The notes: generated by a model from the sequence alone, not told the origin. Counted from the first letter of the stretch, positions 7,621-18,066 are shown. The stretch is DNA of 64,000 nt from Caballeronia calidae (GCF_900044055.2 NZ_FCOX02000037.1:26492-90491), one strand, 5' to 3'. Translations and numbers: made by a program.

Positions 7621-8958
7621 TTAGGCGTTTCCTGTCCGACCCGACTCGGCAAGGATCTGAGTCGGCTCGCCGGCGCCAGGCTCCTCCACTGACGAATGGA
7701 GATCGACGTCTTTCGTTTCAGGCAGAAACTGGATCAGCAGAAAATTAAGAACGGCGAAACCTGTCACATACCAGCCTGGAGCCAACGGCGAATGTAGTGC
7801 ACTTACGAGCCAGGCACATACGAGGGGAGTCGTGCCTCCGAGGATTGCCACAGTGATTTGATATGCGATTGCATGTGAGGTTGCGCGCGAGTGAGTGGGA
7901 AACAACTCCGTGCTGGTGACTGTGCACGTGGCGCCATACAGACCAATGCCAATACCCAACGCGACTTGCCCCAACACGACCTGAAACAGAGAGCCGTTGG
8001 CCGCCAACCAAATAGACAGATACGCGAAGAGAGCGATCCACAACGATCCGGCAGACAGCAGAGCCTTGCGACCGAAACGATCGCTTAATGCACCCGAAAC
8101 CGATCCAAGCGCAGAATAAACGAAGATACCCGCGCCGTTCGCAAGCAATGCGGTCTTGGAATCCAATCCGACTTGCTTGACCAGAAAGGTGTACATAAAG
8201 CCGAGAAGCAGGTATGCGGTGATGGCCTGCACTGGCATCAACATCGCGACGTAGAGCATCGATTTACGCGCGGAACGCGAAACGCTCCTAAGCGCATCGT
8301 TGAACTCGGCGTTCCGAACTGCCTGTTTGTATTCTTCAGGGTCCTCAAGATTCTTCCGCATCTGGACACCGACGATGCCGATCAGGCCGCCGATAAGGAA
8401 TGGAATGCGCCAGCCCCAGTCTGCATAGATCTCTCTTCCTGTAATGGTCTGGAATCCCAGCAGGATGACTGTGACAAGAAACAAGGGAAGAGTAGCGAAC
8501 GTGAAAGCGATGCCAACCCAACTGCCTCGCTTTCCTTTCGGCGCCGATTCCATGATGTAAATCATGCTGCCGGTGAACTCGCCCCCCATCGCGAGCCCTT
8601 GAGCGAACCGGCAGAGAACGAGGAGGATCGGTGCCGCGATTCCGATTTGTTGGTAGGTCGGAAGCGCACCGATGGCAGCCGTACCGAGCGCCATCAGCCA
8701 GATTGTGATGGAAAGCACCCTGACTCGCCCGATACGGTCCATCAGGTACCCGAATACTATTCCTCCGACGGGCCGTGCCACGAAGGCGACCGCATAGACT
8801 GCAAAGGTGCTGAGGATGGCCGCTGTGGAACTGCCGGATGGAAAAAAATGTGCGGCAATGAACGGGACCGAAAATCCAAAGACCGTGAAATCGTAGATCT
8901 CGCCTAAGTTGCCAATCGAAATTGCCCCAATCTTGCGCCGAGCGCTATTTGAACTCAC
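7621..8958 (-). CDS. MHS-family metabolite:H+ symporter (copy 1)
   Basis: A 445-residue, 12-helix inner-membrane transporter of the MFS metabolite:H+ symporter family (KgtP, ProP, ShiA relatives), which take up organic acids. Loop 2-3 has GYLMDRIGRVRVL, and RFAQGLAMGGEFTGS is the MHS-typical R-x-x-Q-G-x-x-x-G-G-E. The GTG start at 8958 is chosen because GGAG lies correctly upstream and because the paralogue at 22773-24110 starts at the same residue (VSSN-ARRKIGAISIGN). It is divergent from malate synthase G, with one operator-like site between them at 9139. Paralogues at 22773 and 55256 suggest uptake of pathway substrates or intermediates. Confidence 0.88.
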   Translation of the reverse strand: MSSNSARRKIGAISIGNLGEIYDFTVFGFSVPFIAAHFFPSGSSTAAILSTFAVYAVAFVARPVGGIVFGYLMDRIGRVRVLSITIWLMALGTAAIGALPTYQQIGIAAPILLVLCRFAQGLAMGGEFTGSMIYIMESAPKGKRGSWVGIAFTFATLPLFLVTVILLGFQTITGREIYADWGWRIPFLIGGLIGIVGVQMRKNLEDPEEYKQAVRNAEFNDALRSVSRSARKSMLYVAMLMPVQAITAYLLLGFMYTFLVKQVGLDSKTALLANGAGIFVYSALGSVSGALSDRFGRKALLSAGSLWIALFAYLSIWLAANGSLFQVVLGQVALGIGIGLYGATCTVTSTELFPTHSRATSHAIAYQITVAILGGTTPLVCAWLVSALHSPLAPGWYVTGFAVLNFLLIQFLPETKDVDLHSSVEEPGAGEPTQILAESGRTGNA

Positions 8959-9138
8959 AGTCTGTCTCCAGTTTTTACCTACTATTCCCAACCCTTCGAT
9001 CGGTCATCGGATTGGTCAAGCGAGGCCTTGTTTCAAGTGTCTTGTCTGCAAGTTCCACGCATTCGACGGCACCAAAAGACGCGTAAAGCGACGATCTCAT
9101 TCTAAAAACTGGTCGCATCACACACTAGGTAGCCTTGT

Positions 9139-9154
9139 GGTAAGCACCATTGCA
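9139..9154. promoter_or_regulatory. Shared operator-like site, glcB/MHS1 divergent promoter
   Basis: GGTAAGCACCATTGCA, one mismatch from the consensus in each arm of GGCAA-N6-TTGCC. It lies 119 bp upstream of glcB and about 185 bp upstream of the MHS gene, so it could serve both. The same site occurs at the equivalent place in the duplicated promoter (24285). Confidence 0.55.
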
Positions 9155-9257
9155 TGCAGCGCAAAGCCAGAGGGCTGGTCGCAGCACCGGCGAGGCCGCT
9201 ACCATAGAGCCCACCTGAAATCCCCTGTGCGGTGTAGCACATCGAGCTGGAGCGCCC

Positions 9258-11438
9258 ATGAACGACAAGACCCAAAAACAAAGCCTGAAGGTAGACGCGA
9301 ATCTTGTCAGGTTCGTCGAGGAAGAGGCCTTTCCCGGCACCGGGGTCGACGCTGCAGCGTTCTGGCGGGGGTTCGATTCGTTGGTTCACGACCTGGCTCC
9401 GAAGAACCGAACGCTGCTGGCGGAACGCGATCGCTTACAGGCCCAACTCGACGGCTGGCATCGCAGTAACCCCGGTCCGGTCAAGGACTTGCGGGCGTAT
9501 CGCAAGTTTTTGGAAGACATCGGTTACATCGTACCCACGCCGCCACGCGTACGGGCAACAACCGCCGACGTTGATCGCGAGATTGCTGAACAGGCGGGCC
9601 CTCAACTCGTCGTGCCGCTATCCAATCTGCGATATGCGTTGAATGCGGCGAACGCTCGCTGGGGCAGCCTTTACGACGCGCTTTACGGCACTGACGCAAT
9701 CGACGAGTCCGACGGCGCCGAGCGAACCGCCATTTTCAACCCGAAGCGCGGAGCGAAGGTCATTGCCTACGCGCGCGCGTTTCTCGACAACTATGCTCCG
9801 CTCATGCAAGGCTCGCACGCCGATGCGACGAAATACAGTGTTGAGCGGGGCAAGCTCGTCGTCACGCTGAAGGACGGCACCAAGAGTGCGCTCAATGCTC
9901 CGCGACAGTTCGCTGGCTACCAGGGAGAATCGGTCGAGCCCTCTGCTGTGCTACTTGAGCATAACGATCTGCACTTTGAAATCCAGATTGACCGGGAAAA
10001 TCCTATCGGCAAGTCCGACTGCGCGCACGTGAAGGACGTACTGATTGAAGCGGCGGTGAGCACGATCATCGATTGCGAAGATTCGGTCGCAGCCGTCGAT
10101 GCGGCTGACAAGACACAGCTCTATCGCAACTGGCTCGGTCTAATGCAGGGGAATCTGTCCGAGCTTGTAACGAAGAATGGCAAGACCATCACGCGCGGCA
10201 TGAATCCGGACCGCGAATACACCGCGCCCGATGGCTCCAGACTCACGCTGCACGGCCGCTCGCTCCTTTTCGTTCGCAACGTCGGCCATCTAATGACGAG
10301 TCCCGCCGTGTTGGATCGTGAAGGCAATGAGATTCCCGAAGGGATTCTCGATGCGGTGATGACAACGCTCGGAGCCTTGCACGACCTCGAGAAGAGGTTC
10401 AATTCGCGTACCCGGTCGATCTACATCGTGAAGCCGAAAATGCACGGTCCCGACGAGGTCGCATTCGCGGACGAACTCTTCTCGCGCGTAGAAGACCTGT
10501 TTGGCTTGCCCCGTAACACGATCAAAATGGGCATCATGGACGAGGAGCGCCGGACGAGCGTGAACCTTATGGCTTGTATCGCAGCCGCGGGCGCGCGCGT
10601 CGCGTTCATTAATACGGGCTTCCTGGATCGCACTGGCGATGAAATGCATTCGTCGATGGAAGCCGGCCCGATGATGCGCAAGGGCGGCATGAAATCATCA
10701 GCTTGGATTAATTCCTATGAACGCAACAATGTTCTCGTTGGCTTGAAAGCTGGTTTGCGTGGGCGAGCCCAAATCGGCAAAGGCATGTGGGCGATGCCAG
10801 ACTTGATGCACGCCATGCTCGAGCAAAAAGTCGCCCATCCAAAGGCTGGCGCGAACACCGCGTGGGTTCCGTCGCCGACGGCCGCGACCCTGCATGCGCT
10901 GCACTATCATCAGGTCGATGTGCAGCAGGTCCAAGAAGAGCTGGAAGCGACGATCTACGAGGGCCAGGAGGACAAACTGCTCGAAGGTCTGCTGACGATC
11001 CCGGTCGTCGACAAACCGTCGTGGTCGGAAGAGGACATCAAGAATGAGTTAGAGAACAACGCGCAAGGCATTCTCGGGTACGTCGTGCGATGGATCGACA
11101 GCGGGGTCGGTTGCTCGAAGGTACCGGATATTCACAACGTCGGTTTGATGGAAGACCGCGCGACCCTGCGGATCTCGAGTCAGCACATCGCGAACTGGTT
11201 GCGGCACGGGATCGTTTCGGAAGAACAGGTTAGGTCGACGCTTGAACGGATGGCTGCCGTTGTGGATGGACAAAACCGCGCTGATCCAAGCTATGAGTCA
11301 ATGTCACAGAATCTGGGGCGTTCGGTAGCGTTTCGAGCAGCATGCGAGTTAGTTTTCAAGGGTCGAACTCAGCCGAGCGGCTACACCGAGCCGCTACTTC
11401 ACAGGTTTCGAACGATAGCAAAAGACTCGAAGCGATAG
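9258..11438 (+). CDS. glcB: Malate synthase G
   Basis: A 726-residue enzyme, the normal length for the monomeric G isoform, which condenses glyoxylate with acetyl-CoA to malate in the cytoplasm. Catalytic segments expected for the family are all visible: the arginine in LHGRSLLFVRNVGHL (about 336), the metal ligands in GIMDEERR (Glu, about 428) and GFLDRTGDEMH (Asp, about 456), and the catalytic base aspartate in LMEDRATLRISSQH (about 633). GGAG precedes the ATG. Placement beside a metabolite transporter, under an operator shared with the catabolic genes, suggests it removes glyoxylate made by this pathway. No glycolate oxidase genes are adjacent. Confidence 0.97.
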   Translation: MNDKTQKQSLKVDANLVRFVEEEAFPGTGVDAAAFWRGFDSLVHDLAPKNRTLLAERDRLQAQLDGWHRSNPGPVKDLRAYRKFLEDIGYIVPTPPRVRATTADVDREIAEQAGPQLVVPLSNLRYALNAANARWGSLYDALYGTDAIDESDGAERTAIFNPKRGAKVIAYARAFLDNYAPLMQGSHADATKYSVERGKLVVTLKDGTKSALNAPRQFAGYQGESVEPSAVLLEHNDLHFEIQIDRENPIGKSDCAHVKDVLIEAAVSTIIDCEDSVAAVDAADKTQLYRNWLGLMQGNLSELVTKNGKTITRGMNPDREYTAPDGSRLTLHGRSLLFVRNVGHLMTSPAVLDREGNEIPEGILDAVMTTLGALHDLEKRFNSRTRSIYIVKPKMHGPDEVAFADELFSRVEDLFGLPRNTIKMGIMDEERRTSVNLMACIAAAGARVAFINTGFLDRTGDEMHSSMEAGPMMRKGGMKSSAWINSYERNNVLVGLKAGLRGRAQIGKGMWAMPDLMHAMLEQKVAHPKAGANTAWVPSPTAATLHALHYHQVDVQQVQEELEATIYEGQEDKLLEGLLTIPVVDKPSWSEEDIKNELENNAQGILGYVVRWIDSGVGCSKVPDIHNVGLMEDRATLRISSQHIANWLRHGIVSEEQVRSTLERMAAVVDGQNRADPSYESMSQNLGRSVAFRAACELVFKGRTQPSGYTEPLLHRFRTIAKDSKR

Positions 11439-12572
11439 CACGTATTTGCCACGAGTCTTCCCTAACCATAGTGTGAAACCTTGCTCACCTCTGGCCCGGC
11501 TCGTTTCAAATCGAAATCGGGCACGTACTTCATCTCGCGAAATGGCACTCGACCGCAATTCACCGTGGGGGAAAGTCAAATGGTTGTCAACTGCGCAGCT
11601 TATCGACCTTTCCCTACGAAACCATCTTTGTCTTATGGCCTTGCGCACCGAATACGGAAAGGCGGTGCATATGGGGTCGATCGTTAAAACGATGTTCTCG
11701 TCATTCTTTCTATTTGAAGCTGGATTTGGGAAGGGCGATGTTTCGATTTTTCTGCAGGCGGATGAAGGCCTCGGCGCGAGTTTGTCGTCCAGCCTAGATT
11801 CTCCGTGGAGCCTCCACTCAAGTGCGATCAAACCTCTGGTCCGCCTACTCGAGCTATACGATAGCCAATTGCAGACGACGCCCGTCTGCGAACTTGTAGT
11901 GGCGCATCAAAGGGCAACAAAGAATTTCAACGCCCTGCCCCACGAGAGGTTGTCAATCTCTGCGCTAGTGCAACGACGCGGACGACCGGAGTGCAGTCGC
12001 TAACCCCGGCGCCGACTTCAGGCGATGCTGGGCTGTTAATAGCGGGGAGGTCTTCGTTGTCACGACCCGCTTCGCCGTTAAGGTCTCGTCAAAGCAAGCG
12101 CGGGCGGAGCGCCTTTCCTCTGAGGCGGGTGCGGCTGGCCAACGGCGTTGCCTTTGCCGCAAAGGTCCTTCCCTCGGCATGCGATTGTTCGATCAGCAGC
12201 CTCACGAATAAACTCGGTTTCACTGGCCCGCCTAGGTCAATGAGACGGCGTAAATAGCCGCAACCAAGGAGACGATCGAACCCTATGGACCTCAATTGGA
12301 CCGCTCGCGATAGCGCAGGCGATGCGCCTAGGACTGGCGCCTTCGCGCTCTCGTTGGCGCTCAGCAGCGGCCGTTCCAAGACCCCCCGAATACGTTCCGA
12401 GCTGATTTGTAACGCCATGCGAAGGTTACTTGTCGTTTGAGTGCATGAGGCGGCGAAGAGGGCTGCATGGCGATCCAACTCCAGCGGTGCGTCTGCGCCT
12501 ATGGTGTTCAAGCTAAACAGATGTCGAAGCAGAGACGCGACTGTGTTCGACTTTGAATCAGGAGAGGTATTT
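11439..12572. other. 1.1-kb stretch without a recognised gene
   Basis: Frames of up to 185 codons (plus, 11446-12003) and 140 codons (minus, 12089-12511) are open, but neither translation resembles a known family nor has a convincing ribosome binding site. The minus-strand one could be a decayed gene. No operator of the shared type was found before the downstream dehydrogenase. Confidence 0.4.
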
Positions 12573-13604
12573 GTGAAGGGACTGATTTTTCTAGGTGGAC
12601 GTCAGATTGAACTGGCCGATGTTGCGGATCCGACGCCCGATCTCGGCGAAGTCGTGGTTCAGATTAAGGCCTCGGGAATGTGCGGCAGCGACCTACATCC
12701 ATATCGCGCTGCCTACGATCCGAGCATCCCAGTCGAGAAACGCGTCATTGGCGGCCATGAACCATGCGGCATTGTCGCTGCTGTCGGGGCAGGTGTTCCT
12801 GAACACGTCGCTCGCATTGGCGATCGCGTGATGGTGCACCACTACTTTGGCTGCACGACATGCCGGCATTGTCGGACAGGCTGGCCGCAGTTGTGCCTGC
12901 CGGCAACGCGCATCACCTACAGTGCGACGGCTCACGGCGCGCATGCGCCTTACATGAAGGTTGCCGCCGCGACGTTGCTTCCTTTGCATGAGTCACTGAG
13001 CTTTGAAGCGGGCGCCGCGATTTCGTGTGGCACTGGAACTGCGTGGGGCGCCCTGGAGCGTCTGCAACCAAGCGGCGACGAGACCATCGCGGTCTTCGGT
13101 CAAGGGCCGGTGGGCCTCTCGGCGACACTGCTGGCGTCGGCGCGCGGATGTCGGGTAATTGCGGTTGACTTGGATGAGGATCGTCTTAACCTCGCCAAGA
13201 CGTTTGGCGCAGATGTAACGCTCAATGCAAAAAGCGTCAACGTACCAGAAGCACTTCGGGACTTGACGGACGGTAGGGGTGTCGAAATGGTTGTGGAGAC
13301 CTCTGGCTCATCCGAAGCTGCCCAAGCGGGGCTGAATGGCACGGCCGTGTGGGGCAAGGTTTGCCTTGTGGGGATTGGCGGCAAGATTTCTGTTGAAACG
13401 AAAGCCTTCCTCGATAGACAGGTCACAGTGATGACCTCGTACACAATGTCAACGGTCGGTCAGCAGGAATGCGCCGAATTCATTGTATCTCGGAATCTTA
13501 ATGTAGATCGCCTCTTCACGCATCGGTGGAATTTGAGCGAAGCAGAGGAAGCCTATCGAGTACTCGATGCGCAGTCGAGCGGCAAGGGAGTGTTTCTCTT
13601 TTGA
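12573..13604 (+). CDS. Zinc-dependent alcohol dehydrogenase (MDR family)
   Basis: A 343-residue medium-chain dehydrogenase. The GTG at 12573 is the chosen start because CAGGAGAGG lies just upstream and the family N-terminus begins there. The catalytic zinc ligands are Cys37 in ASGMCGSDLH and the histidine in GGHEPCG. The structural zinc is held by the four-cysteine lobe CTTCRHCRTGWPQLC. The NAD(P) fold has FGQGPVGLSA, and the following VDLDEDRL suggests NAD rather than NADP. It oxidises an alcohol to an aldehyde or ketone. The aldehyde dehydrogenase gene begins 77 bp downstream on the same strand, so the two probably act in sequence on one substrate, which is not identifiable. Confidence 0.88.
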   Translation: MKGLIFLGGRQIELADVADPTPDLGEVVVQIKASGMCGSDLHPYRAAYDPSIPVEKRVIGGHEPCGIVAAVGAGVPEHVARIGDRVMVHHYFGCTTCRHCRTGWPQLCLPATRITYSATAHGAHAPYMKVAAATLLPLHESLSFEAGAAISCGTGTAWGALERLQPSGDETIAVFGQGPVGLSATLLASARGCRVIAVDLDEDRLNLAKTFGADVTLNAKSVNVPEALRDLTDGRGVEMVVETSGSSEAAQAGLNGTAVWGKVCLVGIGGKISVETKAFLDRQVTVMTSYTMSTVGQQECAEFIVSRNLNVDRLFTHRWNLSEAEEAYRVLDAQSSGKGVFLF

Positions 13605-13681
13605 TGCACGCCTTGAGTAATGCCGAAGAGAACATTATGCCCAGCATTAATAACATCACACTGATATCAAGGAAAGACTCC

Positions 13682-15160
13682 ATGAATTGGCAGGTACGCG
13701 ACAACAGTCTTTACATCGGCGGTCGTTGGTCGGCTCCTGCCAGCGCCGAGCGGCTCGAAATTGTATCTCCATGGACAGAGAACCCAATCGCAAACGTCGC
13801 CGCGGCGACGCCAGCAGACGTGGATAAAGCGGTGAACGCCGCTCGCTGCGCCTTCGATGACGGGCCTTGGCCGAAGATGTCGATGAGCGATCGCATCGCA
13901 ACGGTGGGGCGCCTACGCGGGATCATGGAGCGACGACGGACCGAGGCCGCACACGTGATCACCAGCGAGATGGGTAGCCCGATTACTGCGTCTCTGACGC
14001 AACAGGCGCAGACTCCCTTGCTGATGCTCGACGCATTTATGGACATTGCGCGCGACTTGCCGCTCAGCACGCTGCGCACTGCCGCAACAGGGCAGGCGTT
14101 GGTCTCTCGCTACGCCAAAGGCGTAGTGGCTGCTATCGTGCCCTGGAACGCGCCCTTGACGGGAATCACAATGAAGCTGGGCCCGGCCTTGCTGGCGGGA
14201 TGCTGCGTCATTGTCAAAACCGCGCCGGAGACGGCCTTGTCGGGTCAACTCCTGGCCGAGATGCTCGACGAGGCGGGTTTCCCAGAAGGAGTGGTCAGTG
14301 TGCTACCTGCAGACCGGGCTACTAGCGAGTATCTTGCGTTGCACCCGGGTGTGGACAAGGTGTCGTTCACGGGGTCGACCGCCGCGGGCCGCCATCTGGC
14401 GGAACGCTGTGGTGCGCTCTTGCGGCCGATCACCCTGGAGCTCGGCGGCAAATCGGCGGCACTTATCTTGGACGATGCGGATATTTCAGAGACGGTTGAG
14501 AAGCTCCGTGTAGGCTCCCTCCGCAACTCGGGACAAATCTGTAGTTTGAAGACCCGAGTGCTTGTGTCTCAGCAGCGAAAAGACGACCTCATCTCCGCAC
14601 TCGACGCCTTACTCGACACAATGCCTATCGGCGACCCGAATAATCCCGACACGCAAATCGGTCCTATGGTATCGAGGGCCCAAATGAAGCGCGTTACCGG
14701 TTATATCGAGCAGGGCATCAAGGGAGGAGCCCGCCTTGTCAAGGGCGGGCTCGGCTTGCCGGCGGGCCTGACGCACGGTTGGTTCGTCCGCCCCACGTTG
14801 TTCGCCGACGTCGAACCTGGAGCGGTGATCGCCCAGGAGGAAATATTTGGTCCCGTGCTGTCGATTCTCACCTATAAGGACGAGAAGGAAGCGGTTGAAA
14901 TCGCCAATAATTCCCAGTATGGCCTCAACGGATCTGTCTTTTCAGCCGATGTCGAGCGGGCAGTCGGCTTCGCCCAGCGCATCAAGACGGGAGTGGTGGA
15001 GATCAACGGTTGTGGAGTTGGTTTCTGTTCGCCTATTGGCGGAGTCAAAGCGTCAGGGATGGGACGCGAAGCGGGGCCGGAGGGATTCGAGCCCTATTTC
15101 GAATACAAGGCCATCGGTGTTCCAAAGGGGTACGTTCATCCCACCGGTGGAACCGAATGA
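13682..15160 (+). CDS. Aldehyde dehydrogenase (NAD(P)+-dependent)
   Basis: A 493-residue aldehyde dehydrogenase, normal length. ATG 13682 is preceded by AAGGAAAG; the reading frame is open upstream but that part overlaps the dehydrogenase gene. Catalytic residues are present: Asn156 in PWNAP, Glu253 in TLELGGKS and the nucleophile Cys287 in NSGQICS. It converts an aldehyde to the carboxylic acid. With the upstream alcohol dehydrogenase it forms a two-step oxidation pair. A distant second aldehyde dehydrogenase is at 50544-52046. Substrate is not predictable from sequence alone. Confidence 0.92.
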   Translation: MNWQVRDNSLYIGGRWSAPASAERLEIVSPWTENPIANVAAATPADVDKAVNAARCAFDDGPWPKMSMSDRIATVGRLRGIMERRRTEAAHVITSEMGSPITASLTQQAQTPLLMLDAFMDIARDLPLSTLRTAATGQALVSRYAKGVVAAIVPWNAPLTGITMKLGPALLAGCCVIVKTAPETALSGQLLAEMLDEAGFPEGVVSVLPADRATSEYLALHPGVDKVSFTGSTAAGRHLAERCGALLRPITLELGGKSAALILDDADISETVEKLRVGSLRNSGQICSLKTRVLVSQQRKDDLISALDALLDTMPIGDPNNPDTQIGPMVSRAQMKRVTGYIEQGIKGGARLVKGGLGLPAGLTHGWFVRPTLFADVEPGAVIAQEEIFGPVLSILTYKDEKEAVEIANNSQYGLNGSVFSADVERAVGFAQRIKTGVVEINGCGVGFCSPIGGVKASGMGREAGPEGFEPYFEYKAIGVPKGYVHPTGGTE

Positions 15161-16274
15161 ACGACCTAGCAGGACGTAATATATCCTCTGAAGAAAAGGA
15201 TTTGCCGTGAGGTAGTAATTGGAAAACACGGCTGCGGGCACGAAGAGGATAAGGGGTCAATTCATGCGCCCCAATTCCGAGTCGAGTTATTGGGAAATTA
15301 AGGCCGATCCCTTAATGAACGTGAGCCGCGTTTTTCGCAGAATCACGACGTGCAAATGCGAGCGACCTGAAATACTTGACTCGGGCAGGTGCGGGTCGTC
15401 TCGACTACCGGCACATTGTCGAAAGGTCAAGCTGTTGGCTCGAAACGAGGAAAAAAGCTCGCTCTGACCAAGACGCGCTGTAAGGCGGTTGTATAACACT
15501 TACACCGAACGTCAGTCGGGCAGGGGGCGTGGCCTGCCCCAAGGAAGCTGGCTTCGCATGGACGACGTCCGGACGGTCCACGCCAAATATTGCTCCGCGG
15601 CTTGACTCCGAATGGAGCGGCCGCCGGATAATTGCGCAAATCGTCGATCAACGACGGCGTCGTCACGCCTTCTTTCGCTCCTTCCTCAAAACGGTGACAT
15701 ACAGGCGTCACCATATGCTGACGCCGCGACAACGGCTGCTTCCTAAACGGAGGTGCGGCTCAGATCAGGCTAATCCTTTAGCTGGTCAATCCCTGAACGC
15801 GATCAGACGCCTAGCATTGGGCGGCGAAGCGGGTTGGTCTATCTGCACGTCATTGCCACGGATACGAAAAGTCGAACCGCATTCTGACCGGCGCGCAGGC
15901 GAGTCTTCAGGCGGCCGATCGGGCGCTTCCGAGACAAACTGATTGCCGAACGTTTGCCTGACAGACGGGACAAAATCGCGTCGCAGCTCGCGAGGTACGT
16001 CCTAATATTTCAAAAAGCTTTCATTTCTGGCAGAGGAATTCCGCCGCCTTTATCTGACAGATTGCTCGCCGTCGGACTCTGGTTAGCGCTCCGCTCAGGT
16101 GACAACGCTAATGAGTAGGGACAGTCGTAGCAGGAATCTTTGCTTGACGGGCAATGATGCTTGGCGTCGTGATGTCTAGTTCGCCATTCAAAGCGTTTTT
16201 AGAATCCTCTCATACCGTAAAGGTTTCGCGCAGCGAGGCCTTCATCCGACGAGCAAATAAATGAGGACGCGCAA
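15161..16274. other. 1.1-kb stretch upstream of FMO copy 1
   Basis: No plausible gene was found; open frames are short and compositionally unlike the neighbours. The right part carries the operator-like site at 16150-16165 and, presumably, the promoter of the monooxygenase operon. Confidence 0.4.
16150..16165. promoter_or_regulatory. Shared operator-like site upstream of FMO1
   Basis: GGCAATGATGCTTGGC, identical over all 16 bases to the site before FMO2 (34236), although the surrounding upstream sequences of the two genes are otherwise different. Starts 125 bp before the ATG. Confidence 0.6.
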
Positions 16275-18050
16275 ATGGAAGAGACGATCATCGAACCCCG
16301 AGTGGAGCAAACCGCCGTGCTGACGCCTGCCGAGAGCGTGACGTTGTGGCTGGAGTCTTTTGAAACGGCGCTGAATACGGGTGACCGTGCGGCGATGGAC
16401 CGTCTGTTCATCGAGGATTCGCACTGGCGGGATCTGTTTGCGATTACGTGGAACTTGACGCCTTCGGACTCACGCGAGGTGGTAGTTTCGACCTTCTTGC
16501 GCGAGCAACCGCGCATACAGGCCTGTGCCTTCAAGATCGCTGAGGGGCACACGCAACCGCGCCGTGTGACGCGCGCCGGTGTGGAAATCATTGAAGCCAT
16601 TTTCCAGTTTGAAACTGCGGTCGGCCGTTGCCTGGGTCTTTTGCGTCTCCCCGCGTCCGAACCGCAGAAGGCCTGGGTCATCAGCACCTCGTTGCGGGAG
16701 TTGAAGGGCTTTGAGGAGCCGGTAGGTGATAAGCGCCCGGATGGCGCGAGCAAGCGCACCTTCGGGGGGCAGGCGTGGGGCGAACGCCGAGCGCAGGAGC
16801 AGGAATACACCGATCGCGAACCGGCTGTCCTGATTGTCGGCGGTGGCCATAATGGTCTGTCGATTGCGGCACGCCTGCGGCTGCTCGGTGTGGACGCGCT
16901 GGTGGTCGAGCGCCTGCCGAGGGTCGGCGATGTTTGGCGTAAGCGCTACAGCGCGCTTGCGCTGCACAATGAGATCCATCTGAACCACATGCCGTACATG
17001 CCTTATCCGTCGAGCTGGCCAAAATACCTGCCGAAGGACATGTTGGGCGACTGGCTGGAAGCGTATGCCGTCGCGATGGAATGCAACGTCTGGACGAGCA
17101 GCACATTTGTACAGGGAAGTTACGACGAGGCGCGTGGGGAGTGGACGGCGCGCGTGCGTCGCGGCGATGGAACGGAGCGCGTACTGCATCCGCGCCACAT
17201 TGTGTTTGCCAACGGCGTGGTTGGTGAGCCGAGGATGCCTGACGTGCCTGGGCTGAAGGATTTCGCGGGCAAGCTGATCCACGCGCAGGGCTTTGAGAGC
17301 GGCGCGCCGTGGAAGGGCAAGAACGTGCTGGTGCTGGGTGTGGGCAACAGCGCGCACGACATCGCGCAGGACCTTCATGGTCACGGCGCGAACGTGAAGA
17401 TGATCCAGCGTGGCTCGCTGACGGTGTTCAGCGTGAAGGCGGCAAGCATTAATCACGCGATTTACTACAAGGAGAAGCTGCCGCTGGAGGACTGCGACCT
17501 TATCGCGACCAGCAACACGGCAGAGGTGCTGCTGCGCGGCTACAAGCTGGCGACGCAGCGCATGATCGAGATCGACAAGGACCTGATCGAAGGGCTGCAG
17601 GCGCGAGGGTTCAAGCTGGACTTCGGGCCGGAGAATGGCGGTCATCAGATGAAGATTCGCAGGAACCACGGTGGCTACTATCTGAACGTGGGATGTTCTG
17701 ACCTCATCATTAGCGGAGATGTGGGCCTGATTCACTACGAAGACATTGACCGTTTTGTGCCGGAAGGTGCGCTGATGAAGGACGGGCGCATTGAGAAGGC
17801 GGACCTGGTGGTAGCGGCGACGGGCTACTACCCGCCGACGGACGTAGTGCGCGAGCTTTTGGGCGAAGAGATTGTTCAGAAGATCGGGCCGATCTGGGGC
17901 ACGGACAGCACTGGCGAGATGGCCAATATGTACAAGCCGACCCCGCAGAAGGGCCTGTGGTTCACGGGCGGTGGCTTTGCGCAAGGTCGAGTCTGGTCAC
18001 ACTATGTCGCCCTCCAAATCAAGGCGCGCGAAGCTGGCCTCGTGTCCTAA
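16275..18050 (+). CDS. Flavin-containing monooxygenase with NTF2-like N-domain (copy 1)
   Basis: A 591-residue two-domain protein. Residues about 10-150 look like an NTF2/SnoaL-type domain. The rest is a class B flavin monooxygenase: FAD motif GGGHNG at about 188-193, the FMO signature F-x-G-x3-H-x3-F as FAGKLIHAQGF near 329-339, NADPH motif GVGNSA near 354-359 and the ATG motif ATGYYPP near 515. The family adds one oxygen from O2 to a soft nucleophile or ketone, using NADPH. It starts a probable operon with the lyase gene 16 bp downstream. Codon use is more G+C-biased at third positions than its neighbours. Most of the gene is nearly identical to 34367-36142. Confidence 0.88.
   Translation: MEETIIEPRVEQTAVLTPAESVTLWLESFETALNTGDRAAMDRLFIEDSHWRDLFAITWNLTPSDSREVVVSTFLREQPRIQACAFKIAEGHTQPRRVTRAGVEIIEAIFQFETAVGRCLGLLRLPASEPQKAWVISTSLRELKGFEEPVGDKRPDGASKRTFGGQAWGERRAQEQEYTDREPAVLIVGGGHNGLSIAARLRLLGVDALVVERLPRVGDVWRKRYSALALHNEIHLNHMPYMPYPSSWPKYLPKDMLGDWLEAYAVAMECNVWTSSTFVQGSYDEARGEWTARVRRGDGTERVLHPRHIVFANGVVGEPRMPDVPGLKDFAGKLIHAQGFESGAPWKGKNVLVLGVGNSAHDIAQDLHGHGANVKMIQRGSLTVFSVKAASINHAIYYKEKLPLEDCDLIATSNTAEVLLRGYKLATQRMIEIDKDLIEGLQARGFKLDFGPENGGHQMKIRRNHGGYYLNVGCSDLIISGDVGLIHYEDIDRFVPEGALMKDGRIEKADLVVAATGYYPPTDVVRELLGEEIVQKIGPIWGTDSTGEMANMYKPTPQKGLWFTGGGFAQGRVWSHYVALQIKAREAGLVS
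16345..17623 (+). repeat. Identical core of duplicated FMO genes (copy 1)
   Basis: By direct reading this stretch matches 34437-35715 base for base. Differences begin at 16344 and 17624 and are synonymous up to the stop codon. Sequences outside the genes are unrelated apart from the operator-like site. Confidence 0.85.
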
Positions 18051-18066
18051 GACTGTGAGCCGATGT

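Noticed and set aside
8173..8907. A 244-codon plus-strand frame antisense to MHS1, with a similar one at 23325-23741 in MHS2.
   Set aside because: Charged, low-complexity translation opposite a well-supported transporter gene. Similarity of the two reflects the paralogous sense strands.
11446..12511. Genes in the 1.1-kb gap after glcB (185 codons plus, 140 codons minus).
   Set aside because: No ribosome binding site, family pattern or supporting neighbour; overlapping frames on both strands suggest chance.
16470..17984. A 504-codon antisense open frame inside FMO1, repeated at 34562-36076 in FMO2.
   Set aside because: The translation is rich in Arg, His and Leu without any family resemblance and arises from the G+C-biased third positions of the sense gene. 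Its conservation follows from the identity of the two genes.
16275..18050. Assignment of the FMOs as Baeyer-Villiger monooxygenases of the cyclohexanone type.
   Set aside because: The classical BVMO fingerprint F-x-G-x3-H-x3-W-(P/D) is not present; the sequences have the FMO form ending in F or Y. Baeyer-Villiger activity is still possible for such enzymes but cannot be claimed.
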